Below the pieces are notes generated by a model. That model was not told the DNA's origin and made no database searches. It worked only from the letters and a program-made list of their open reading frames with translations. A program made the translations under genes and the position numbers. DNA of 64,000 nt from JAEUIT01 sp044220875 (GTDB taxonomy: Bacteria; Planctomycetota; Phycisphaerae; Phycisphaerales; SM1A02): the NCBI GenBank assembly GCA_044220875.1, contig JBGAQH010000001.1, positions 372,001 to 436,000 of the forward strand, given 5' to 3'. Below, piece by piece: positions 8,089 to 16,639 of this stretch. The number at the start of each line of letters is the position of its first letter. Position 1 is the stretch's first letter.

Positions 8089-9741
8089 GTGGTTGACGAG
8101 CAGCACAACTCAGCGGGCGAGGCGGATGGAAATCCGTTGCCTCAGGGCGCGCCCGCCACCGGAGCCCCCACCGGAGCCCCCACCGGAGCCCCCACCGGAG
8201 CCCCCACCGGAGCCCCCACCGGAGCCCCCACCGGAGCCCCCACCGGAGCCGGCAAGCTCTTCGCCCGCAGCGTCAGCTTCCTTGCCATCAGCGCCATCAT
8301 CGCCCGGCTCACCGGACTGGCCTCGCAGCTCGTCCTCGGGCGCATGCTCACCGACGAGCAGTTCGGCGCATTCAGCATCGCCCTTGGCTACATGATCGTC
8401 ACCGGCTGCCTGCGCGGCGGCGAGGTGCACCACTACCTGCAGACGCTCGCCCCGGCGCGGTTCAACCGCGATGCCGGGCCGTACGTTCGCGTTGCGTTCG
8501 TGGCGTCGATGATCGGGACCGTTGCGACGCTCCTTGCCGCAGTGCTGGCCGCGTATACCCGATCGGTGCCGATGCTCCCGGCGGTCCTCGTGATCCTCGC
8601 CGTGCATTCGGCGACGCCGTTCATCAACGCGCCGCTCCGTTCGAGGATGCAGGTTGACCAGCGCTTCGGGTTTCTCACGATCGTCGACACGCTGAATTCC
8701 CTGCTGCGCATCGTCGTCGTCGTGGTCTTCGCCTTTGGGGGCGCCGGGGCGATGACGCTGGCCATCCAGCTTCTGGTGAGCGCGATCGTCGAGGCGATCA
8801 TTCTCTGGTGGGTCACGCGCGTGCCCGTCTTCGGAATGCTGCGCGAACGAGGCGGCGAGCGCGAGGCGCTCCGGACGGTGAAGTGGACGATTCTGACCGG
8901 CATCGCCTCCACAAGCGTGCTGCAGGGCGACTACTTCGCCGCGAGCTTCTTCGCCCCGGCCGGCGCCGTCGGCGTCTACTACTTCATGTTCGGCCTCTGC
9001 AACCAGTCGGCGTACATGGCGGCGTCGATGCTCCGCGAGGCGGTCGGCCCGGCGATCGCTCGCGTCCGCGAGGACACCGACCGTCGCGTGCTCGTGGCGG
9101 TGCGCATCGCCCGGGGTCTCGCCGTGATGATTCCCTGCCTGGTGTTCGCGGTCCCCGTGGTTTTCCCCGAGCTCGACCTCATCGTCTGGAAGGGGCGTTG
9201 GGGGAAGTGGGAGTGGGAAGCGATGCTGCTCTCCGCCCACGTCTCGTTCCTCATCATGGCCACATTGCTCTATGGAACGCTGCAGGGCATGCGCGACTTC
9301 CGGACGCCCGCCAAGCTCGAATGCGCGAGGGCCATCGCGATCATCGTCGGAGCGGGTGCCGGTGCCGCGATCTCGCCGACGCCGATGGGAATCACCGTCG
9401 GTGTCCTGTCCGTTGGCGGCGTCACCAGTGCGATCAATGCCATCTGTGTTCTGAAGAGGCTTGGCATCGGCGCGGTCCGCGCGACGCGGCTTGCGTTCGT
9501 CCCGACGCTTGCCGGCGGCCTCCTTGCCGTCGTCGTCCGCATCGTGATCGACCACAACCAGGGTTGGACCGGGGCCACAAGAAACAGCGACCCGCGATGG
9601 CTGCTCGAGATGTCGGTCGCGGGCCTCGTCTTCCTGGGCCTGTACGCGCTGGTGGCGAGGCTCTTCTTCCGCGCGGTGGTGGCCGACATGGTGACCGTCG
9701 CGCCCGCCCGGATCGGCAAATACCTTCGCTACATCGCCTGA
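8089..9741 (+). CDS. Oligosaccharide flippase / polysaccharide biosynthesis membrane protein (Wzx-like)
   Basis: This multi-pass membrane protein of the MOP (Wzx/MATE) superfamily probably flips lipid-linked oligosaccharides across the inner membrane. After a cytoplasmic N-terminal tail the sequence KLFARSVSFLAISAIIARLTGL starts the first helix, followed by LVLGRMLTDEQFGAFSIALGYM, the classic opening of Wzx-type flippases. About 12 helices follow, and the protein is about 550 residues from the GTG at 8089. The tail carries seven GAPT repeats encoded by a 12-bp DNA repeat. An in-frame GTG at 8047 would add 14 residues. The gene is separate from the main polysaccharide locus at 32-52 kb and is convergent with an SGNH hydrolase gene, so it may serve that locus or another glycan (inference). 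Confidence 0.82.
   Translation: MVDEQHNSAGEADGNPLPQGAPATGAPTGAPTGAPTGAPTGAPTGAPTGAPTGAGKLFARSVSFLAISAIIARLTGLASQLVLGRMLTDEQFGAFSIALGYMIVTGCLRGGEVHHYLQTLAPARFNRDAGPYVRVAFVASMIGTVATLLAAVLAAYTRSVPMLPAVLVILAVHSATPFINAPLRSRMQVDQRFGFLTIVDTLNSLLRIVVVVVFAFGGAGAMTLAIQLLVSAIVEAIILWWVTRVPVFGMLRERGGEREALRTVKWTILTGIASTSVLQGDYFAASFFAPAGAVGVYYFMFGLCNQSAYMAASMLREAVGPAIARVREDTDRRVLVAVRIARGLAVMIPCLVFAVPVVFPELDLIVWKGRWGKWEWEAMLLSAHVSFLIMATLLYGTLQGMRDFRTPAKLECARAIAIIVGAGAGAAISPTPMGITVGVLSVGGVTSAINAICVLKRLGIGAVRATRLAFVPTLAGGLLAVVVRIVIDHNQGWTGATRNSDPRWLLEMSVAGLVFLGLYALVARLFFRAVVADMVTVAPARIGKYLRYIA
8161..8250 (+). repeat. 12-bp tandem repeat (7 perfect units plus half) encoding GAPT
   Basis: The unit GGAGCCCCCACC is repeated seven times without a mismatch at 8161-8244, followed by GGAGCC. 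It encodes Gly-Ala-Pro-Thr repeats in the N-terminal tail of the flippase. Unit length is a multiple of three, so copy-number change would alter tail length without breaking the frame. The perfect identity suggests recent expansion. Confidence 0.95.
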
Positions 9742-9751
9742 TGTCCGGTGA

Positions 9752-10771
9752 TCAGCGGCTGCGGTCGGGCAGCGCCGCTACCGCGCCCATCCAACCACGC
9801 TCGTCCATTTGGCGCAGCAACTCCGCGGCCAGAACCGCTTGGCCCTGCGCGGTGGGATGGATCCGGTCGTGCATCACGGGAGTGCCCGCGCCGGCGGCTT
9901 TCACGAAGGCCGGTCCCAAATCCCACGACGGAACGCGCATCGCGGCCACGTCGCTCGCGAGAACATCGTGGGCGTGGCGCGGCTCGCCCTTCGCCTGCTC
10001 GTCACGGTCCCAGTGGAAGCCCACGGCGACGCGCTGGGTGTGTGCGGCGAGCGTCGAGAGCAGTGCCCGAAGCGAAGCGCGACTCTCGACCGACCTCGCT
10101 TCGTCGGCCTCGTCCGGTGGGGACGGGACTGCGGCGGGGATCAGCCGCGCCCACGCCATGCCGGCGACTTCACTCAGCGCACACCACGGGCGATTGAACG
10201 AGTTCCCCGATCCCGAGCGGGACTCGGCCGCGTGATCGGGAATGTCGACCAGATCGTGACTCGAAAGGACGAGGAACACGACGTCGGCGTCGAAGGTGCC
10301 GAAGGCCTCGATGAAGGCCTGTTCATTGGGCGGTCCCCAGCTGTTGGCAGAGGCGTTGACGACGAGGACGGGACGGCCGAGTCGATCGGCGAGCGCCCGC
10401 TCAAGCAACGCCGTGCCGAGCTCGGACTGATCGACGTGCGATCCGCCGTTCACGACGCTGTCGCCGAGGACGAGAACCCGAAACTCGTTTGGATCGGAGC
10501 GGCTGGAATCGAACGGTCGGCAGCGGAGCCCGAGGGCGTTGGTCTCAATCCTCTTGCCGAAGCGACGAACGCTCTGGTTCGGAGCCATCCGGTACTCGAA
10601 TCGACGGTCCCATTCGTAGAGCACGGGCGTGCCGAATCCCCATCCCCAGCGGAGCCCGCACTCCGCCACAAGGAGAAACGCCACGGCGCCAACAATGGCC
10701 CGAGTCGGCTTAAAGCGGCGCGGTCGTGAGGCGGTGGCGAGTCTGGACACGGGAAGGTGGCGTTCGGGCAC
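9752..10771 (-). CDS. SGNH/GDSL-family hydrolase, membrane-anchored
   Basis: The 339-residue protein begins with a basic stretch and one hydrophobic segment (about residues 24-42, AIVGAVAFLLVAECGLRWGW), so it is probably anchored with the catalytic domain outside the cytoplasm. SGNH blocks are visible: the nucleophile S105 in LVLGDSVVNGG, the block-III-like VNASANSWG, and the C-terminal catalytic pair D302/H305 in DRIHPTAQG. Such enzymes are lipases, esterases or acetyl transferases/esterases acting on glycans. Its convergent position, 10 bp from the flippase gene, makes polysaccharide de- or trans-acetylation attractive (inference). The start is GTG at 10771. Confidence 0.75.
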   Translation of the reverse strand: MPERHLPVSRLATASRPRRFKPTRAIVGAVAFLLVAECGLRWGWGFGTPVLYEWDRRFEYRMAPNQSVRRFGKRIETNALGLRCRPFDSSRSDPNEFRVLVLGDSVVNGGSHVDQSELGTALLERALADRLGRPVLVVNASANSWGPPNEQAFIEAFGTFDADVVFLVLSSHDLVDIPDHAAESRSGSGNSFNRPWCALSEVAGMAWARLIPAAVPSPPDEADEARSVESRASLRALLSTLAAHTQRVAVGFHWDRDEQAKGEPRHAHDVLASDVAAMRVPSWDLGPAFVKAAGAGTPVMHDRIHPTAQGQAVLAAELLRQMDERGWMGAVAALPDRSR

Positions 10772-10951
10772 GGTGACGTCTGGGGACGGCTACAGGTGAC
10801 GAGTTCAGGGGAGGGGCAGCGTGATTTCGGCGTTCTGGTCGCGTCCGCCGGAGTAACCCTGCGTACAGAAGTGGGGACTCTTCCACCTCAACCCGAAGGG
10901 GTCGTTGCGGCGGAGTTCGTGCTGTCGGCCTGACGATCCTTGCGTTTGGGA

Positions 10952-10980
10952 TTCAAAGCAGGCCGATACCCCTGTACAGT
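10952..10980 (+). promoter_or_regulatory. Possible promoter for the prepilin-like gene
   Basis: TTCAAA (10952-10957), a 17-base spacer and TACAGT (10975-10980) form a weak sigma70-like promoter. It would give a leader of about 215 nt before the GTG at 11203. The rest of the 10772-11202 gap shows no gene, RNA or repeat that can be supported. Confidence 0.35.
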
Positions 10981-11202
10981 CTGCGGCACATCATGTCTGT
11001 CCGACTGAGCGCACGCTCGATGGCCACGAAGGCCTATGGGCGGTGACGCCCGTCTCCGCCAGCGACCACGCCCCACACACAGGCATTGCGGTCGGCGACG
11101 GGATCCGCGCGCCAGCCTGGCGCTCAACCCATTGTGGCCATGGTGGGCTGTCCCTCCCGTCCCGTCTCAATCCGGGCCTATCGCCGAGCCAAGGAGTCCC
11201 GT

Positions 11203-12147
11203 GTGACCCGTCGCTTCCCCCGCACCGTTCCGTCTCTTCGTCCCGGCCGACCCTCGGCCAGTTCGCACGCCCATCACCGGGGCATCTCGCTGGTTGAGAT
11301 TCTCACGGTCATCGGCGTGATCGCCGTGCTCATCGCGATCCTGCTCCCCGGCCTCGCTGCGGCCCGGAAGAACGCGATCATGGCAAAGAGTCAGAACAAC
11401 ATGCGGCAGATCGCGACGTTCATGACGGTCTACTCGCAGGCCAATCGCGAGACGATCGTCCCGGCCGCCTTCGACTACTCGGCCCAGCTCCCCGATCCCC
11501 GCGTGCGGGTTCGTACCGCATCACCGACGCAGCCGGCTCCCGTCCTGCCGCCTATCGGCGCTCCTGGCGTCGGGACGTGGTCGGACATTTTGTGGACCGA
11601 GAACAAGATCGGTCCCATCGTCGATCCCGACAGTCCCGCCAACTACAACTACGGCTTCGACTCCCCGGATCGGGTCTTCTACGAGAAGGACGCCGACTAC
11701 GACCAGAACCCCTTCCGGTCAGCCGCCCGGAATACCAAGACCTCGGACGGGAACGAGGCCGTTCCTTTCGGGACGGGCAGCGCCTCGACCGAGATGGGCC
11801 ATCCCGGCTACTTCGCGGCGAACGAGTTCTTCGACGTCCGTCCGGCCGACGGAACCCACCCGAATCGCGGTAAGTGGTGGGTGAACGGGCAGATCCTGCG
11901 TCCGTCGCAGTCGGTGTACCTGATCGACAGCTTCGCCGGCGAGGTCACCCAGACGACGGGTACCGACGTCAACAGCTTCACGTGGGCGGATACCGACTAC
12001 CGCTACGTCGGCGACAAGTGCCTGATGCTCTTCATGGACGCCCATGTCACCGCCGAGGACGGCTTCGACAACCTTCGGGAGCTTGAGGAAGCCCGGCAAA
12101 TTCGGACCCTGAATCTCGATCGGCAGAAGCCGTTCTTCGCGCCATGA
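11203..12147 (+). CDS. Prepilin-type (type II secretion/type IV pilin-like) protein
   Basis: The 314-residue protein carries a prepilin cleavage and methylation motif: after a 27-residue basic leader the sequence GISLVEILTVIGVIAVLIAI has Gly at -1 and Glu at +5, followed by the hydrophobic N-helix and LLPGLAAARKNA. Prepilin peptidase would cleave after this Gly and the product would join a type II secretion/pilus-like structure in the envelope. The large C-terminal domain is beta-rich and ends with a YVGDKCLMLFMDAHVT segment like that of planctomycete prepilin-like proteins. GTG at 11203 is chosen because AAGGAG (11191-11196) lies six bases upstream; the longer reading from 11086 lacks any ribosome binding site. 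No secretion-system genes are adjacent. Confidence 0.85.
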   Translation: MTRRFPRTVPSLRPGRPSASSHAHHRGISLVEILTVIGVIAVLIAILLPGLAAARKNAIMAKSQNNMRQIATFMTVYSQANRETIVPAAFDYSAQLPDPRVRVRTASPTQPAPVLPPIGAPGVGTWSDILWTENKIGPIVDPDSPANYNYGFDSPDRVFYEKDADYDQNPFRSAARNTKTSDGNEAVPFGTGSASTEMGHPGYFAANEFFDVRPADGTHPNRGKWWVNGQILRPSQSVYLIDSFAGEVTQTTGTDVNSFTWADTDYRYVGDKCLMLFMDAHVTAEDGFDNLRELEEARQIRTLNLDRQKPFFAP

Positions 12148-12277
12148 CGAGCGCGGCGACGGGGAAGTTCCTGGAGTGAGAGTGCTCGCCCCCGAACGAT
12201 CCCCCGCTTCCCCCCACGCCCGCTCCGATTGGGGGGCGAACCATGAGCGTTGCGAGTCGGAGCATTCGCCTGGACGC

Positions 12278-12305
12278 TTGCTTTCGCCTCGTCCGTCGCT
12301 ACACT
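12278..12305 (+). promoter_or_regulatory. Possible promoter upstream of the tRNA-Thr/tuf unit
   Basis: TTGCTT (12278-12283), a 16-base spacer and TACACT (12300-12305) resemble a sigma70 promoter. Transcripts would begin near 12312, right at the terminator-like hairpin at 12316-12338. The hairpin would then be either the terminator of the upstream gene or a leader element of the tuf transcript. Confidence 0.35.
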
Positions 12306-12315
12306 CCCCGTTCTA

Positions 12316-12338
12316 CCGTCCCGCGAGGGGCGGTTTTT
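12316..12338 (+). terminator. Rho-independent terminator
   Basis: CCGTCCC (12316-12322) pairs with GGGGCGG (12327-12333) around a GCGA tetraloop and is followed by five Ts (12334-12338). It most simply ends the prepilin-like transcript before the tRNA-Thr gene. Confidence 0.7.
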
Positions 12339-12435
12339 CATCGGTAGCCCGAGCGCGGTTGGCGGCGTCAAGGATCGACGGCGTCTGCAACGATCGAGCC
12401 CTACCAAGCCGATGAATCCAACACCTGTCAGTGAC

Positions 12436-12507
12436 GCCACCGTAGCTCAGTGGTAGAGCACACCCTTGGTAAGGGTGAGGTCGTGGGTTCAAGCCCCATC
12501 GGTGGCT
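12436..12507 (+). tRNA. tRNA-Thr (anticodon GGU)
   Basis: A complete cloverleaf of 72 nt. The acceptor stem is GCCACCG/CGGTGGC with discriminator T at 12507. The D arm begins TAGCTC, the anticodon stem ACCC/GGGT encloses the loop TTGGTAA with anticodon GGT at 12468-12470, and the T arm contains GGTTCAAGCC. The 3' CCA is not encoded. Its place just upstream of tuf matches the common bacterial arrangement of tRNA-Thr with an EF-Tu gene, and the two are probably co-transcribed. Confidence 0.97.
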
Positions 12508-12638
12508 CTCGCGATGCGACGACGAGTCGGATCGTGCAGCGCCGTCCGCAGACGTCTGCCGTAGACGTGTTCGGGACGGTCACCATCTCGAAGCGTGGCG
12601 CATCGCTTCGCACGCGAATTCAGTCGGAGACTCAACCA

Positions 12639-13850
<1,212 letters not shown>

Positions 13851-13914
13851 TCCCACAACAATCCTGAGGCTCCGCCTGCGGCCAACTGCCGCGGGACCCT
13901 CAATCACGTGCGAA

Positions 13915-13947
13915 CGCCGGTGCCGGGGACCCACCCCGGCACCGGCG
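13915..13947 (+). terminator. Perfect 14-bp hairpin between tuf and rpmG
   Basis: Bases 13915-13928 (CGCCGGTGCCGGGG) are exactly complementary to 13934-13947 across a 5-nt loop. There is no T-tract, so this may be a U-less terminator, an attenuator or an mRNA-stabilising/processing hairpin separating highly expressed tuf from rpmG. Confidence 0.6.
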
Positions 13948-14004
13948 AATCCCGCGGCACGCCGGAGCGTCCGGCACGCCGCTGACTGACGGAAGGACGA
14001 GGCA

Positions 14005-14184
14005 ATGGCCAAGCGAGCGATGGATCGTGAGTACGTGTGGCTCCAGTGCACGGAGACCGGCGACCTCAACTACCGGACGAACATCCGGGTCAAGGGCGGC
14101 ATCGCCGAGAAGGTCAAGGAGGGCTTCATGAAGTACTGCCCTCGCCTTCGGAAGCACACGCTCCACAAGATCAAGCGCAAGTAA
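14005..14184 (+). CDS. rpmG: 50S ribosomal protein L33
   Basis: This 59-residue large-subunit ribosomal protein starts MAKRAMDREYVWLQC and ends LRKHTLHKIKRK. The L33 pattern is seen in the middle tyrosine/arginine stretch (LNYRTNIRVKGG) and in MKYCPRLRKHTLHK. Only two cysteines (C15, C45) are present, so the four-cysteine zinc ribbon of the C+ form is incomplete. The start has GGAAGGA (13991-13997) upstream. It lies between tuf and tRNA-Trp, the usual position in the tuf - rpmG - tRNA-Trp - secE - nusG cluster. Confidence 0.95.
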   Translation: MAKRAMDREYVWLQCTETGDLNYRTNIRVKGGIAEKVKEGFMKYCPRLRKHTLHKIKRK

Positions 14185-14268
14185 ATCACGTTCGCGCGCT
14201 GGTGCGCACCGCGTGAGCCCCGATGCCTCGAGCATTGCGGCCTACCCGGCGCTCCGGCCGCTTCTCCG

Positions 14269-14341
14269 GCGCCAGTAGCTCAATTGGTAGAGCAGCGGAT
14301 TCCAAATCCGCAGGTCGAGTGTTCGATTCACTCCTGGCGCG
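14269..14341 (+). tRNA. tRNA-Trp (anticodon CCA)
   Basis: A 73-nt cloverleaf with acceptor stem GCGCCAG/CTGGCGC and discriminator G at 14341. The anticodon stem GCGGA/TCCGC holds the loop TTCCAAA with anticodon CCA at 14302-14304, and the T arm GAGTG-TTCGATT-CACTC is complete. The 3' CCA is not encoded. The position just before secE is conserved in many bacteria. Confidence 0.97.
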
Positions 14342-14426
14342 TTGTTCGCGGAATGGCCCGTGTCGAGTGCTCACACGTTGAGCGGTCTCGACGGGTTCCA
14401 CGCGAAACTCCTTTGAGGATGCCCGA

Positions 14427-14837
14427 ATGGCGTCAGGGATCTACAAGAGCGGGCAGGGTTACTACACACGGATGGGCACCACGGTTGGTGCCGGCCTCCT
14501 GGCGCTGCTCGGCCTCCGATGGCTGTGGGACTACGCGGGCCAGATCAAGATCGGCACCATCAACCAGACGTACGTTGCCTTCGGCATCTGCACGCTGGTG
14601 GGCACCGTCATTGGCGCGTTCATCTACCTCTATGTCTTCCTGAAGCCGACGTCGGGCGATTTTCTGATCGCCACCGAGGGCGAGATGAAGAAGGTGAACT
14701 GGTCGACTCGCCGCGAGGTCGTCGGCTCCACCGGCGTCGTCATCTTCGTGATGGCGTTCGGGACGACCTTCCTTTGGTGCGTCGACTACGCGTTCGTCTT
14801 CCTCTTCCAGCAGATCGGCGTTCTCGAAGGCAAGTGA
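14427..14837 (+). CDS. secE: Preprotein translocase subunit SecE
   Basis: SecE is the essential small membrane subunit that clamps SecY in the protein-conducting channel. This version has 136 residues and three predicted membrane segments (about 18-36, 48-71 and 100-125), so it has two helices before the conserved core helix, like E. coli SecE. The signature EMKKVNWSTRREVVGS (about 86-101) marks the amphipathic cytoplasmic helix before the last membrane segment. It is followed 106 bp later by nusG, the conserved partner. Confidence 0.95.
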   Translation: MASGIYKSGQGYYTRMGTTVGAGLLALLGLRWLWDYAGQIKIGTINQTYVAFGICTLVGTVIGAFIYLYVFLKPTSGDFLIATEGEMKKVNWSTRREVVGSTGVVIFVMAFGTTFLWCVDYAFVFLFQQIGVLEGK

Positions 14838-14943
14838 CGGTTCCCCCGCATCCTGCGTTTGCGCTGGGGTGCGGCGGGCCAATGGCCTCCCTCGTACAGC
14901 CTTCCCGAACGGCCCTCGCGGCCGACTGAGTGCAGAGCCCTCC

Positions 14944-15822
14944 ATGGACAGCCTCAACTCCAACCAGCCAATCGAAGGCGAAGACACCGAAGGCGTGTCC
15001 GCTGACGCGTTCTCCGAGAGCATCGACACCGACGTCGACACCAAGCAGGGCAAGACGCTCGTGTCCGGCAAGTCGGCCGCCCAAGCCGCCGGCTCGACGC
15101 TGAAGGGCGCCGGCGTTGCCACCAGCAAGGCGATCACGCCTGGTGCGGGCAAGAAGGGGAAGGCCGCCGCCGCCGACAAGGAAGCGGCGGCGAAGGCAGC
15201 CGAGGCTCGCGAGGCCGCCGCCGGCGCCGATGCGTTCGATCCGGCCGCCGATCTCCCGATGTATCGCGAGGGCATGGACTGGTTCGTCCTTCGCGTGGCG
15301 AGCAACAAGGAGTCGAGCGTCCGCGAGACCCTCCTCCGCAAGGTCCAGATCGAAGGCATGGAACACCTCGTCGGCCGCATCATGGTGCCGACCGAGAAGA
15401 CCAAGACCCTCAAGGGCGGCAAGCAGCGCGTCACCGAAACGAAGCTCTACCCGGGCTACGTCTTCGTCGAGATGAAGCTCGAGCCGGACGGCCGCATCCC
15501 GCAGGACGTCTTCTTCCTCATCAAGGAAACCACCGGCGTCGGCGACTTCGTCGGCACCGCCGGCCGACCGACCCCGATGGCGCCGCACGAGGTCGAGAAG
15601 ATGCTCTTCGACTCGCGACGTCCGGAAGAGACGCCGCAGGTCAAGATGGAGTTCTCCAAGGGCGACTCGGTCACCATCAAGGAAGGCCCGTTCCAGAACT
15701 ACGAGGGTTCCGTGGACGAAGTCCTTCCCGAGAAGGGGCTTGTCCGCGTCTTGGTCACCATCTTCGGCCGCCAGGCCCCCATCGAGCTCGAGTATTGGCA
15801 GATCGCCAAGGCCGGCACCTAA
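14944..15822 (+). CDS. nusG: Transcription termination/antitermination protein NusG with long N-terminal extension
   Basis: NusG binds RNA polymerase through its NGN domain and links it to Rho or ribosomal S10 through its KOW domain. The NGN domain begins near residue 111 (MDWFVLRVASNKE) and includes the YPGYVFVEM motif. The KOW domain near 235-290 contains FSKGDSVTIKEGPFQNYEG. The unusual feature is about 105 extra N-terminal residues: first acidic and Ser/Asp-rich, then Ala/Lys/Gly-rich, giving about 292 residues against the usual 175-190. ATG 14944 is chosen; the frame is open back to a GTG at 14869, which would add 25 residues. The gene is not followed by rplK. Confidence 0.95.
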   Translation: MDSLNSNQPIEGEDTEGVSADAFSESIDTDVDTKQGKTLVSGKSAAQAAGSTLKGAGVATSKAITPGAGKKGKAAAADKEAAAKAAEAREAAAGADAFDPAADLPMYREGMDWFVLRVASNKESSVRETLLRKVQIEGMEHLVGRIMVPTEKTKTLKGGKQRVTETKLYPGYVFVEMKLEPDGRIPQDVFFLIKETTGVGDFVGTAGRPTPMAPHEVEKMLFDSRRPEETPQVKMEFSKGDSVTIKEGPFQNYEGSVDEVLPEKGLVRVLVTIFGRQAPIELEYWQIAKAGT

Positions 15823-15917
15823 GCGAGATCGTCTGCGATGCGTGCCACGTCGAGAGGCATCGCGGTCTCCGGTCGCGGCCCGGCGGCGGGGCGCCCATAT
15901 GTCAGCGGTGCGGCGTC

Positions 15918-15929
15918 TATAGTGCCCAC
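15918..15929 (+). promoter_or_regulatory. Leaderless-type -10 element (TATAGT, six bases before ATG)
   Basis: TATAGT at 15918-15923 is followed by exactly six bases and the ATG of the lipoprotein gene at 15930. There is no Shine-Dalgarno sequence, and transcription would be expected to start at or next to the A of the ATG. No good -35 box is visible. Confidence 0.5.
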
Positions 15930-16421
15930 ATGAAGCTTGCCTTGATCGTTGCGGTTGGCGTGTTGGCCGGTGTTGGGTTGGTGTCCTGTGCGCCGCGACA
16001 GACCTTTCCCGCGACGGTGGGAGAGCCGCTCTTCGATCCCGGCGTGCCTCCCGTTCCCGAGATGATGGCGCTGGCGATCAATGCCGCGCATGCGAAGAGC
16101 TCGGCGAAGGACGAGCCGATCGTCTTCAACTTGCCCGCGGGCGCTCCTGAGCGCACGTGGGAGCAGGTGTGGCACCGGCTTCCGAGCGGCTCGTTTGCAG
16201 CGAAGCCCGGGGCAAAGGGCGTGACCTCGGTCGAACAGGTGCGACTCGACGGCTCCATCGGGCAAGTCGACGTCCTCGTGCCGCAGGGCGAGCACTACCA
16301 GCTCTTCACCGTTCACATGCAGGGCGGCGTGCTCGCAGAGTGGAAGGTGCAGGTTGTCCAGCCGTGGACGCTGCGGATCGAGCCGCCGACCATCAATGAG
16401 GCGACGCAGCCGAACGGGTGA
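15930..16421 (+). CDS. Putative lipoprotein of unknown function
   Basis: The 163-residue protein has a lipoprotein signal peptide with lipobox L17-V18-S19-C20, so it is probably anchored to a membrane after cleavage before C20. The mature part (WEQVWHRLPSGSFAAKPG, then beta-strand-like segments ending VQVVQPWTLRIEPPTIN) matches no family I can name. The ATG at 15930 is chosen because it starts the signal peptide and is preceded by a TATAGT element; the frame is open further upstream but that part looks non-coding. It sits where rplK would be expected after nusG. Confidence 0.7.
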   Translation: MKLALIVAVGVLAGVGLVSCAPRQTFPATVGEPLFDPGVPPVPEMMALAINAAHAKSSAKDEPIVFNLPAGAPERTWEQVWHRLPSGSFAAKPGAKGVTSVEQVRLDGSIGQVDVLVPQGEHYQLFTVHMQGGVLAEWKVQVVQPWTLRIEPPTINEATQPNG

Positions 16422-16429
16422 GGCCGATC

Positions 16430-16452
16430 GGCCGCGGTTTTGCGCCGCGGCC
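16430..16452 (+). terminator. Hairpin after the lipoprotein gene
   Basis: GGCCGCGG (16430-16437) and CCGCGGCC (16445-16452) form a perfect 8-bp stem with a 7-nt loop, nine bases after the stop codon. There is no T-tract, so it is only a candidate terminator. Confidence 0.35.
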
Positions 16453-16639
16453 CCGTTCGATCCCCCGTCGGCGATGCGGCACAGAGAGGCGCGTCTCGCG
16501 TCCGAAGGGAAGTGAGCGTGGCGGCGTCCTCGGCGATTTGCGGAGGGCGGCGTCGAATGGCGCTGATTTGGCCGCAAGGGTGACGGCCTCGAAGCGCCGC
16601 GAGCATCCCTGTGGGGCTCGAAACCCGAAAGGAGTCTCC

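Noticed and set aside
8161..8250. Short regular repeats considered as a CRISPR array
   Set aside because: The repeats are contiguous without spacers, are only 12 bp and lie in a coding region.
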